From Saprospiraceae bacterium (GTDB taxonomy: Bacteria; Bacteroidota; Bacteroidia; Chitinophagales; Saprospiraceae), in NCBI GenBank assembly GCA_020629935.1, contig JAHDCJ010000060.1, positions 1 through 32,814 on the forward strand: a DNA stretch of 32,814 bases. The letters are read 5' to 3'. Under the pieces are notes generated by a model. It did no database searches. It saw nothing but the letters and a program-made list of their open reading frames with translations, and had not been told where the DNA came from. The position numbers were made by a program, and so were the translations under genes. Each line of letters opens with the position of its first letter. Positions within the stretch are counted from its first letter, which is position 1. Positions 1 through 9,300 of the stretch are shown one piece after another.

Positions 1-112
1 TTGCGTTTAAAAGGTTATTGAATAATTCAAAAATGAAACTTTAATATTGGTAACACAATAGAAAATGAGTGAAGACGACTTATGAGGGGATGGAACTGTT
101 TTTTTAGTTAGC

Positions 113-150
113 GAAAAAAAAAGCGATAAGATCATTTGACCTTATCGCTT
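113..150 (-). terminator. Intrinsic terminator of recQ
   Basis: Perfect 10-bp inverted repeat, AAGCGATAAG (121-130) and CTTATCGCTT (141-150), with a 10-base loop. Read on the minus strand it is followed by a run of U (the A run at 113-120). It lies 24 bases beyond the recQ stop, as expected for a rho-independent terminator. Bases 1-112 hold no gene I can support. Confidence 0.85.
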
Positions 151-174
151 CTTTATATTTTAGATAGATTTTAT

Positions 175-2379
175 TTAGTTTGCATTATCGGAGAAGAATT
201 TAATTCGCATCAATTTGACTTCTTCTAACGTAATATCATCATCTTCTAATTCGGCTAAAGCCACCTCTGGAGAATCAGATTCCGCGGTTAAAAAATATTC
301 ATTAATATCTTCTCTTGAATACTCATCTACATTTTCGTCGATATAATAATTGATATCTAATTTGGTGCCTGAATTAACAATCATCCACATTTCATGGAGC
401 AACTCTTCCATGTTCATTTGTATGTTACGAGCGATATCTTCAAACGGAATTTTTCGATCGATACTTTGGATGATGTTTACTTTTTGACTTGATTTATTTA
501 CAATAGATTTAACCACAAAGTCTTTGGGACGGACAATGTTATTTTCTTCCACATACTTAGCAATAAGGCTAATAAAGTCTTTACCATAACGTATGGCTTT
601 TCCTTTACTTACTCCAAGGATATTTCCCATGTCATCCATACTGATTGGATATTGGGTAGCCATATCTTCTAAAGAAGGATCTTGGAAAATAACAAAAGGC
701 GGAACACTTTTTCTTTTCGAAATTTGTTTCCTTAAATCTTTAAGCAACGCAAACAAATTAGGATCTAAAATAGCAGAGCTACCGGCATTAAATTCTGCCG
801 AATCTGCGGCAGCTTCTTCTACGAAATTATGATTTAAGGCAATCATAAACTCCTCTTTGTTTTTAATAAATGCTCTACCTTTATCTGTTAATTTGAGTAT
901 GCCGTAATTTTCTATTTCTTTATAAATAAAATTGCGGAGTATACTTTGACGAATCACTGAATTCCAAAATAGTGGATCTTGATCTTTCCCTTTTCCAAAG
1001 AGCGGAAGTTTGTCCCATTCAAAACTTTGAATCATCGAAGTAGGATTCCCAACGACAAAGTCAATAATGGGTTTAATTCGATTATTTTCTTTTAAAGATT
1101 CAATAGCATTCAAGGCTAGATGAAGCGCTTCAGAGGCATCAATTTGTTCTTTAGGAGAAGCACAGTTGTCACATTGTTTTTTGCATTTTTCTTTTTCAAA
1201 TTCTTCTCCAAAATAATGGAGTAAGAACTGACGTCTACAAGCAGGAGTTTCAGAATACGCGATCATTTCATCCATCAACTGAATGCCCATTTCTCTTTCT
1301 GCAACAGGTTTATCTCTTAAAAACTTTTCTAATCGTTGGATATCACTATAAGAATAAAACATGAGGCATTTACCTCCTAGACCATCACGACCAGCCCGAC
1401 CTGTTTCTTGGTAATAGTTTTCTATACTTTTAGGAATATCATAGTGGATCACAAAACGAATGTCTGGTTTGTCAATACCCATTCCAAATGCAATCGTGGC
1501 TACGATGACATCAATGTCTTCCATTAAAAAATCATCCTGTGTTTGACTTCTTGTTTTAGCATCTAGACCCGCATGATACGGAGCAGCTTTAATGTCATTG
1601 ACTTTTAAAACAGATGCAATTTCTTCGGTAGATTTTCTACTTTGTACATAGATAATACCCGACTTGCCGAGGTTGTTTTTTACAAACTGGACAATACTTT
1701 TAATGGTTTGTTCTTTTTTCCCTTTCGCTTTGATTTCGTAAAAAAGATTTTCTCTATTAAAAGAAGAGTAAAAACTATTTACGTCATCCATGTCCAAGTT
1801 TTTGACAATATCGGTTTGGACTTTGGGCGTGGCAGTAGCCGTAAGAGCGATAATAGGAACCCGATCATTAATCGAAGTAATCATATGTCGTATTCTACGA
1901 TACTCGGGTCTAAAATCGTGTCCCCATTCTGAGATACAATGTGCTTCATCAACAGCGACAAAGGATATTTTCGTACTTCTAAAAAATTGGATATTCTCTT
2001 CCTTTGTTAAGGTTTCTGGAGCAACAAAAAGTAATTTCGTTTTACCAGCAACAATATCTTCTTTTACTTTAGTCGCTTGCGTTTTGGTCAAAGAAGAATT
2101 GAGGTAGTGAGCTACCTCATCACTTTGGCTATGACCTCTTATAGAATCTACTTGATTTTTCATTAGGGCAATGAGCGGAGAAATAACAATAGCGGTACCC
2201 TCCATCATTAAGGCAGGAAGTTGATAACATAATGATTTCCCACCTCCAGTAGGCATGATAACGAACGTATCTTTACCAGCTAAAAGACTTTGGATTACGA
2301 CCTCTTGATTTCCTTTGAATCCATCAAACCCAAAATGTTGGTGTAAGGCTTCTTTTAAATTTATTTTAACGTCTAACAT
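175..2379 (-). CDS. recQ: ATP-dependent DNA helicase RecQ
   Basis: 3'-5' DNA helicase of the RecQ family, acting in recombinational repair and restart of stalled forks. The 734-residue protein has the whole set of marks: Walker A PTGGGKS (residues 43-49, Lys48), DEAH box (about 143-146), the aromatic-rich loop SEWGHDFRPEYRR directly after it, motif VI QETGRAGRDG, the zinc-binding cysteines (CRRQF then CKKQCDNC), an RQC winged-helix region, and an HRDC domain beginning near LFALLKDLRKQISK. A C-terminal extension of about 120 acidic residues follows HRDC; from memory, Bacteroidota RecQ proteins of about 730 residues share it. It is transcribed alone, divergent from pdhC, and ends in its own terminator. 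The ATG at 2379 begins the conserved N-terminus, so the start is probably right. Confidence 0.96.
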   Translation of the reverse strand: MLDVKINLKEALHQHFGFDGFKGNQEVVIQSLLAGKDTFVIMPTGGGKSLCYQLPALMMEGTAIVISPLIALMKNQVDSIRGHSQSDEVAHYLNSSLTKTQATKVKEDIVAGKTKLLFVAPETLTKEENIQFFRSTKISFVAVDEAHCISEWGHDFRPEYRRIRHMITSINDRVPIIALTATATPKVQTDIVKNLDMDDVNSFYSSFNRENLFYEIKAKGKKEQTIKSIVQFVKNNLGKSGIIYVQSRKSTEEIASVLKVNDIKAAPYHAGLDAKTRSQTQDDFLMEDIDVIVATIAFGMGIDKPDIRFVIHYDIPKSIENYYQETGRAGRDGLGGKCLMFYSYSDIQRLEKFLRDKPVAEREMGIQLMDEMIAYSETPACRRQFLLHYFGEEFEKEKCKKQCDNCASPKEQIDASEALHLALNAIESLKENNRIKPIIDFVVGNPTSMIQSFEWDKLPLFGKGKDQDPLFWNSVIRQSILRNFIYKEIENYGILKLTDKGRAFIKNKEEFMIALNHNFVEEAAADSAEFNAGSSAILDPNLFALLKDLRKQISKRKSVPPFVIFQDPSLEDMATQYPISMDDMGNILGVSKGKAIRYGKDFISLIAKYVEENNIVRPKDFVVKSIVNKSSQKVNIIQSIDRKIPFEDIARNIQMNMEELLHEMWMIVNSGTKLDINYYIDENVDEYSREDINEYFLTAESDSPEVALAELEDDDITLEEVKLMRIKFFSDNAN

Positions 2380-3025
2380 AATATTTCAATAGCGTATTTT
2401 TATTCAATAATTCATAACACATCCACTTAGATAAATCATAGTTATCTATTTTCTTATTCTAAAATACATCTGCGAGAAAAGGTAATGAGTGTAAAGAATA
2501 TTACAAAATATAAAGTAGATTTTGAGGTTAAATGAATGTTTTAACCTTTTCTATCCTAAAAGATAGGAACTCTTTTACAAAAAACAAAAGCAATAAAAAA
2601 GAAAAATCAAATTATTGTTTTATTTTATATATATGGCAGTACCAAATTCAAATTTGAGGATAAAAAAAAAAGTTTTTAAATCCATGTGAATATACTTTTT
2701 TAGAGAAATTTCATTCTTTTTTTTTATTTAATAGCAAAATAATGAAAAGGACAGAAAACATTTTTTTTAAAAAAAATATTTAGCAAATAGGACTTCTTGT
2801 TTTGGAATTCAAAAAGTTTAAGTCACTTCCACATATTTTATTGATGATTCTCAAATTTATTCATACCTTTAACTCTAGTAGATCAATAAATGGTTTATAT
2901 ACTTTTAAATAAACCATTTAGTGTGTTGATTAGACCCTAAGTTCAATTCAAGGTCACAATTTTTTGACTCGAAATAACTTATTTTTTTGTTATATATTTA
3001 AAAGTTAAAATTAAAATTTAATGTT
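2380..3025. other. AT-rich divergent intergenic region, recQ / pdhC
   Basis: 646 bases between divergent genes, very rich in A/T and homopolymer runs. It must hold the promoters of both recQ and pdhC. I could not assign a convincing TTG-N19/20-TAnnTTTG promoter to either. It contains a perfect 12-bp inverted repeat (2887-2920). The longest ATG reading frame I saw, at 2532, has about 41 codons, is Lys/Asn-rich, and looks like chance. Confidence 0.7.
2887..2920. repeat. Perfect 12-bp inverted repeat upstream of pdhC
   Basis: TAAATGGTTTAT (2887-2898) and ATAAACCATTTA (2909-2920) are exact reverse complements with a 10-base loop. There is no T run on either side, so it is not a standard terminator. 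It sits 105 bases before the pdhC ATG and could be a regulator binding site or a structured part of the mRNA leader. Confidence 0.7.
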
Positions 3026-4288
3026 ATGGCTGAAGTAATTCGTATGCCACTTTTAAGTGATACCATGGAAGAAGGTACTATTGTCGCTTGGCATAAAAAA
3101 GCTGGAGATAAACTCGTATATGGTGATGTTATTGCGGAAGTAGAAACTGATAAAGCAGTAATGGAACTAGAAAGTGATTTTGATGGTACCCTTCTTTATG
3201 TTGGTGTAGAGGAAGGTAGTGCGGTTCCTGTAGATGCAATCATTGCAATTATTGGAGACCCTAAAGAAGATGTACAGGCTATTTTAGCTTCAGCAGAGGT
3301 AAAGGAAACGAAGGTGTCCTCCAATCCAGAAGCGAAAGTAGAAGTAGAAGTAGAAGTTGCTGCACCTGTAGCAAGTCCTCAAATAATGACTAATGGAGTT
3401 GACCATAGAATTAAGGCTTCTCCTTTGGCTAAAAAAATGGCTTTAGATGCGGGCGTAGAATTAGCCAGCTTGAAAGGTTCAGGAGATGGAGGAAGAGTGA
3501 TAAAGAGAGATGTAGAAGCTTTTGTGGAACAATCAAAAACAGCCGCACCTGCCACAAAACCTTCGGATGATAAAACATTGGTTCCTTCGTTTTCTTACAG
3601 TGGAGAAGAACAATATGAAGAAGTAGCGATTAGTCAAATGCGAAAAACCATTGCTCGTCGATTGGGAGAAAGTAAATTTTCAGCGCCGCATTTTTATTTG
3701 ACTATTGAAATTAATATGGAGAAAGCGATGGAAACACGTGTCCGTATTAATGAAATATCACCTGTGAAAATTTCGTTCAATGACTTGGTCATTAAAGCGG
3801 CCGCAGTGGCTTTAACCCAACATCCTAAAGTTAACTCTTCTTGGTTAGGAGATAGAATTAGAACCAATCATTTTGTAAATATTGGTGTAGCTGTTGCCGT
3901 AGAAGAAGGACTTTTAGTTCCAGTAATTCGCCAAGCCAATATGAAGTCCTTATCACAGATAAAATCAGAAATTAAAGTCTTAGCTGGAAAGGCTAAAGAA
4001 CGCAAATTATCTGGAGAAGAAATGTCTGGAAATACATTTACAATTTCTAATTTAGGAATGTTTGGTATAGAAGAGTTCACCGCAATTATTAATCCTCCAG
4101 ATGCTTGTATTATGGCTGTAGGGTCGATTGTTGAAAAACCAGTAGTTAGAAATGGAGAAATTGTAGTAGGACAACAAATGAAAGTGACCTTGTCTTGTGA
4201 TCATCGAGTGGTTGATGGAGCTACAGGCGCTCAATTCTTAAAGACATTTAAAGAAATTCTAGAAGACCCGATTCGTATGATCGTTTAA
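3026..4288 (+). CDS. pdhC: Pyruvate dehydrogenase E2 (dihydrolipoamide acetyltransferase)
   Basis: E2 core of the pyruvate dehydrogenase complex; transfers the acetyl group from lipoamide to CoA, giving acetyl-CoA. The 420-residue protein has one lipoyl domain (residues 1-80, lipoylated Lys43 in ETDKAVME), a flexible Glu/Val/Ala-rich linker, a peripheral-subunit-binding domain (about 130-166, KASPLAKKMALDAGV...GRVIKRDV), a second linker, and the acyltransferase domain with the catalytic motif DHRVVDG (392-398, His393 and Asp397). A branched-chain or 2-oxoglutarate E2 is possible from sequence alone, but the single lipoyl domain and motif style fit the pyruvate type. E1 and E3 genes are not in the window. 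First gene of a run of three; the next ATG follows 3 bases after its stop. Confidence 0.92.
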   Translation: MAEVIRMPLLSDTMEEGTIVAWHKKAGDKLVYGDVIAEVETDKAVMELESDFDGTLLYVGVEEGSAVPVDAIIAIIGDPKEDVQAILASAEVKETKVSSNPEAKVEVEVEVAAPVASPQIMTNGVDHRIKASPLAKKMALDAGVELASLKGSGDGGRVIKRDVEAFVEQSKTAAPATKPSDDKTLVPSFSYSGEEQYEEVAISQMRKTIARRLGESKFSAPHFYLTIEINMEKAMETRVRINEISPVKISFNDLVIKAAAVALTQHPKVNSSWLGDRIRTNHFVNIGVAVAVEEGLLVPVIRQANMKSLSQIKSEIKVLAGKAKERKLSGEEMSGNTFTISNLGMFGIEEFTAIINPPDACIMAVGSIVEKPVVRNGEIVVGQQMKVTLSCDHRVVDGATGAQFLKTFKEILEDPIRMIV

Positions 4289-4291
4289 TTC

Positions 4292-4663
4292 ATGGAAAAG
4301 ACAAATAAAAAAACATTAATATTGGGGGCAAGCCCTAAACCTGATCGTTATGCTTTTAAAGCCACCATGCGGTTAGTCACTTATGGACATGAAGTGGTTC
4401 CCCTAGGCTTTCGAGAAGGAAAAATTGGAGATCAACACATTATAACAGGGAAACCTACTTTAGAGAATATTCATACCATTACTTTGTATCTTAATCCTAA
4501 ACGACAAGAGGAATGGTACGACTATATCTTAAATCTTAATCCTCAACGAATTATTTTTAATCCAGGAACAGAAAATCCATACCTTATACAAAAGGCCCGC
4601 GAAGCTGGAATAGAAGTGGAAATTGCATGTACACTAGTGATGCTTTCTACCAGCCAATATTAA
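4292..4663 (+). CDS. CoA-binding domain protein (YccU/CoA_binding_2 type)
   Basis: A 123-residue single-domain protein. The N-terminal stretch TLILGASPKPDRYAFKATMRL fits the Rossmann-like CoA-binding domain seen in the YccU family and in succinyl-CoA synthetase alpha. The central VVPLGFREGKIGDQHII and the later RIIFNPGTENPYLIQKAREAGIEVEIACTLVML also fit. No catalytic domain is attached, so it may sense or bind CoA; the ligand is inferred from the fold, not shown. It starts 3 bases after pdhC, so co-transcription and translational coupling with the acetyl-CoA-forming E2 are likely. Confidence 0.82.
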   Translation: MEKTNKKTLILGASPKPDRYAFKATMRLVTYGHEVVPLGFREGKIGDQHIITGKPTLENIHTITLYLNPKRQEEWYDYILNLNPQRIIFNPGTENPYLIQKAREAGIEVEIACTLVMLSTSQY

Positions 4664-4704
4664 TTTTAAAAGAACTAATTTAAATCTAAATCAAACGTAT
4701 ACCA

Positions 4705-5970
4705 ATGCCAAAAGTACTTGTTGTAGATGATGAAAAAAGTATCCGAAGAACTCTTAGGGATATCTTAGAATTTGAAAAATATCAAGTGGAAGAAGCAGGA
4801 GATGGCCTAGAATGTATTGTCAAACTAAAACAGAATAAGTTTGATGTTATTATCATGGATATCAAAATGCCTAAAATGGATGGACTTGAAGCCTTAGAGC
4901 GAATAGCCATTCTTTCTCCAGATACGCCTGTGGTGATGATTTCTGGACATGGAAATATCGAAACCGCAGTAGAAGCTGTGAAAAAAGGTGCCTTTGACTA
5001 TATCGCCAAACCACCAGATTTAAATCGCTTATTGATTACCATTCGAAATGCAATGGATAAATCTAGTTTGATCACAGAAACAAAAGTACTGAAGCGAAGA
5101 GTAGCCAAATCCAAAACACAAGAAATTATTGGAGAATCTGCAAATATTGTTAAAATTAAAGACACGATTGAACGCGTGGCTCCAACAGACGCTCGAATTT
5201 TAGTTACTGGACCTAATGGTACAGGAAAAGAATTGGTCGCTCGATGGATTCATGAAAAAAGTGGCCGAGCAACTGGACCAATTGTAGAAGTAAATTGTGC
5301 AGCAATTCCTTCTGAACTTATAGAAAGTGAACTCTTTGGACATGAAAAAGGAGCCTTTACTTCAGCTCATAAACAACGGATTGGAAAATTTGAACTAGCC
5401 AATGGAGGAACACTCTTCTTAGATGAAATTGGAGATATGAGTTTGTCTGCACAAGCCAAAGTGTTAAGAGCGTTACAAGAAAATAAAATTACTCGTGTTG
5501 GAGGAGATAAGGAAATAAAAGTAGATGTGCGTGTTGTTGCAGCAACCAATAAAAATTTACGCCAAGAAATTGATGATAAAAAATTTAGAGAAGATCTTTA
5601 TCACCGCTTGGCTGTAATCATTATCCCTGTACCTTCACTCAATGATCGATCTGATGATATTCCAATGCTTACCGAACACTTCATTAAATCAATTTGTGAT
5701 GAATATGGAATAGCAATTAAAGAAATAACCCCAGATGCGGTGAAAGGCTTACAAGCAAATAACTGGACAGGGAATATAAGAGAACTTAGAAATGTAGTAG
5801 AACGATTGATTATCCTCAGTGACAAAAAAATAACAGAAGAGGATGTGAAAAACTATGTGATTTCTCCAAAAAATTCAAATGGTGCACTTAAAGAATTGTA
5901 TTCGAAGTTTGATAATCTAAAAGAACTACAAAGTTATATTGAAAAGGAATACAAAGCTTTTAATAAATAA
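4705..5970 (+). CDS. NtrC-type sigma-54 response regulator lacking the Fis DNA-binding domain
   Basis: Receiver domain (residues 1-120) with the acidic pocket Asp8/Asp9, phosphoacceptor Asp52 (IIMDIKMPKMDG), switch residues in MISGHG, and the conserved Lys in IAKPPD. It is followed by an AAA+ sigma-54 activation domain: Walker A GPNGTGKE (169-176), Walker B GGTLFLDEIGD, and NNWTGNIRELRNVVERL near the end. The sigma-54 contact loop reads GAFTSA (216-221) rather than GAFTGA. The protein stops at residue 421, only about 35 residues past the AAA+ domain, after LKELQSYIEKEYKAFNK. Related regulators continue there into a Fis-type helix-turn-helix, which is missing. No partner histidine kinase is adjacent. 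It lies 41 bases after the CoA-binding gene and before a terminator, so it is the last gene of the pdhC operon. Confidence 0.93.
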   Translation: MPKVLVVDDEKSIRRTLRDILEFEKYQVEEAGDGLECIVKLKQNKFDVIIMDIKMPKMDGLEALERIAILSPDTPVVMISGHGNIETAVEAVKKGAFDYIAKPPDLNRLLITIRNAMDKSSLITETKVLKRRVAKSKTQEIIGESANIVKIKDTIERVAPTDARILVTGPNGTGKELVARWIHEKSGRATGPIVEVNCAAIPSELIESELFGHEKGAFTSAHKQRIGKFELANGGTLFLDEIGDMSLSAQAKVLRALQENKITRVGGDKEIKVDVRVVAATNKNLRQEIDDKKFREDLYHRLAVIIIPVPSLNDRSDDIPMLTEHFIKSICDEYGIAIKEITPDAVKGLQANNWTGNIRELRNVVERLIILSDKKITEEDVKNYVISPKNSNGALKELYSKFDNLKELQSYIEKEYKAFNK

Positions 5971-5992
5971 AAAAACGTTTAAATCACGTTTA

Positions 5993-6028
5993 AAGCGGCT
6001 AATCTAAACCAAGGTTAGCCGCTTTTTT
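5993..6028 (+). terminator. Intrinsic terminator of the pdhC operon
   Basis: Inverted repeat AAGCGGCTAA (5993-6002) / TTAGCCGCTT (6015-6024) with a GC-rich core and a following T run. It starts 23 bases after the stop of the response regulator. Confidence 0.88.
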
Positions 6029-6349
6029 ATACTGAAAAATACTTATTAAATATGTGAAATTGCTAGTAATATAAATACTTGTAAACCTGCACTTTTTATG
6101 TAATGAAAATTAAGATTTAAATCTTTTCCATGGTTAATGACAAATTATTGACAATAATGATTAAATTAGATGTGCCTTACTAAAGGTAAAAATCCAACGT
6201 TTTCTAGAATATTTTTTTAAAAACTAAAACTTGATCCTCTTTTTTGTAAGAAAGGAGAAATCTTGGTCTATTAGGTCAAGATTCACAATTGATTATAGTT
6301 TTGTGAAAATATTATTTGAATTAATTCATTTTAACCTAAATTCTGATTT
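6029..6349. other. Intergenic region before the large secreted protein
   Basis: About 320 AT-rich bases between the pdhC operon terminator and the next ATG. No gene is visible. TAGTTTTG at 6296-6303 fits the Bacteroidota -7 element TAnnTTTG and leaves a leader of roughly 40 bases, but I see no TTG at the proper distance upstream, so the promoter call is weak. Confidence 0.5.
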
Positions 6350-9300
6350 ATGAAAAAAGTTTACCAACTTTTTCAAAATGCCTTCCTTGTTTCGGTATTT
6401 TGTCTCAGCTCAATAACCCTTGCGAATGCAAGCCACGGTGCCGGTGCTGAAATCACATATACTTGTGTCGGTCCCAATCAATACCAAGTAACACTACATG
6501 TTTATCAAGATGTTTCGGGAATTGCTTTAAACTCAACGCAACCTATCTCTTTTAGCTCACCAAGTTGTGGTGTGAATAGTGTAGTAAACATTAGCCAAAG
6601 TGGAGGGGCAATTCCTATTAACTCTGCTGCAGGTTGTCCCGTATCTTCTCCTTTGGTTTTAGATGAATATATCTACCAAGGAACGGTTACTCTTCCAACT
6701 GGATGTACTGGAGATGATTGGACACTTAGTTGGGATTTATGTTGTAGAAATACAGCAATCTCTACTTTGTCAAACCCAGGATCTGAAGATTTATATGTGG
6801 AATCTTCATTAGACAACAGTATCCCCACATGTAATAATTCCGTGGTATTTACCAATCAACCGAATATTATTACTTGTCTTAATGAACCTTATACTTATAA
6901 CTTAGGTGCATTTGATGCCGATGGAGATAACTTAGTTTACTCGTTGATCAATTGCCAAGAAGGTGCAGGAGATCCTGTAGAATATTCTGGTCCATTTAAC
7001 GGAGGATTTCCATTAATCGGTTCTCCAGGTGCAACGATTGATCCAGTTACTGGATTAATCACCTTCACTCCTTCAATTATCCAAACACCAGTTATTTGTG
7101 TCTTGGTAGAAGAATACCGAGGAGGCGTAAAAATTGGTGAAGTTATCCGTGATGTACAATTTGTAGTTATGGATTGTGGCGATATCAATCAACCTACTCT
7201 TTCTGGAATTGATGCAGTCCCCGCAGTGTATACCATTGCTACTTGTACAGGTTCTGAAGTTTGTTTCACCATTGATGGTGCTGATGCCGATGGAGACAAC
7301 CTAACCATGTCTTGGGATGGTTCATTAACTGGTGGAACATTTAATGTTTCTGGTCAAGGAACGAATGCCCCACAAGCCACAGTCTGTTGGACACCAACAG
7401 CAGGAGACATCGGAAATAATTACTTCGATGTAACCATCGTAGATGACGGATGCCCAATTAATCAAGAAACACACCAAGTATATAATATCGATGTACAAGC
7501 CACTACAAACTCCGTAAGCTTAGGCGGACCATTTGGAATTTGCCCTGGAGAATCAGTGGTACTTGATGCAACAGTAGTAGGTACAGTAGCTTCTTATTCT
7601 TGGTCTCCCTCTGCGGGATTAAGTGGAACTAATATAGAAGACCCAACTGCAGACCCAACAAGTTCTACATTATATACCTTAGTGACTGAATTCACTGATG
7701 GTTGTGTAGTTACTGAAACCGTATTTGTAGAAGTTTATACACCACCATCTATTTCAGTAGATCCTCCAGCTGGATTTGGTTGTGCTGCTAATCCTTTAAC
7801 ATTAACAGCAACAACTACCGCTGGATCTGCTCCTATTGCAGGCTTAGAATGGAGCACAGGGGCAACATCTAATGCGATATCCATTGGTCCTGCGGCTACT
7901 ACAACTTATTCCGTTACAGTGACTGATAACAATGGATGTACAGGTACTACAGAAGTAACGGTACGTTCTGCAGAACAACCAGATTGTCCAATTATTTATG
8001 CGGGACCATCTGCTGCTGTAGGTACTGGAGATGGAACTACTGGAAGTCCTTTTAATCTTGTAGATGCTATTAATGTTGCTGCATGTAGTGGAAGTACGGT
8101 ACGTTTACTTACAGGAAACTACGTGATTAACAATGCCTTGCAATTAGCAGATGGAGTAGTACTTGATGGAGGATTTAATACTGCTGGTGTGAAAACAAGT
8201 ACACCAGGTGCAACCACAATTAGTAGAACAACAGCTAATGTAGAAGGACCATCTGGATCAAGAAGATTAGTTGGACTATATGGAAATAGTGACTCTGATT
8301 GGAGATTACAAGATATTACGATTTCAATGTCTAATGCAGCAAGTGCTTCTGCTATTTCTACATATGGAATTCACTTGACAGGTTGTTCGAATTACTATGT
8401 AACTCGAGTACAAGTATTTGCTGGAAATGCAGGAACAGGAGCAACAGGTTCAACTGGGGTAGCAGGAGGAAAAGGTGGAGATGGAACGAATGGTGGTAAT
8501 GGAGATTGTGATGGAAGTGATTGTACCTTTGGTGGTGGACAATCTGGCGGCGGTGGCGGCTCAGGAGGATCAGGAACCGTAGGTGTTGGAGCTGGTGCAA
8601 ACGGAACAGGAAGAAACGGCGGCGGTGGCGGTGCTGGTGGTAAAGGTAGTGATGAGTGTGACAGCAATGCTCAAAGTGGACAATGTGGTGGTGGTGCATT
8701 GAATTTAGGCTCAAACTGTGGCGGCGGCGGTGCTGGTGGCCAAGGAGATCCTGGAGGAGATGGTGGAAATGGAGCAAGTGGCTCTCCTGGATTTGGCCCA
8801 ACAGGAACGGGTACAACGGGACCAAATGGTGCAATAGTCGGCGGATTTTTTGTGCCTGGAGGACAAGCTGGAACTGGAACCAATGGTGGTGGTGGACAAG
8901 GTGGTCGCGGCGGCGGCGGCGGCGGACGTCAACAATGTACATTCTGTGATAATGGTCCAGGTAATGGCGGCGGCGGCGGCGGCGGCGGCGGCCAAGGTGG
9001 AACTGGAGGAACTGGTGGCTTCGGTGGTGGAGCTTCTTATGGTATCTTCCTTTATATTAATGGAGCAAACGGATATATACAACAGTCGGATATAAATGCA
9101 GGTGTAGGTGGAGCTGGTGGAAATGGCGGAGCTGGTGGAAATGGCGGTGGAGCTGGATTAGGAAGAAATGGCGGAAAAACTTGTCTTGGTGAAGTTGGAG
9201 AAGGCGGAAATGGTGGAAATGGCGGTATTGGTGGAAAAGGCCAAACTGGAGGAACTGGAGCGGCTGGACCTAATGTTAATTTCCAATTTGAAAGCGGCAC

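Noticed and set aside
2532-2657. Small frame of about 41 codons (MNVLTFSILKDRN...)
   Set aside because: Lys/Asn-rich composition expected by chance in AT-rich DNA; no homology recognised and no promoter or terminator fits it.
5940-5992. Frameshift hiding the Fis domain of the response regulator
   Set aside because: Neither other frame before the terminator shows a helix-turn-helix-like sequence, so a simple indel does not restore it.
8358-9300. Long antisense and off-frame open frames in the glycine-rich block, His-, Pro-, Ala- or Arg/Trp-rich
   Set aside because: They are mirror images of the GGX codon repeats. Low complexity, no start context, and the sense frame continues as one 1849-residue protein with signal peptide and sorting domain.
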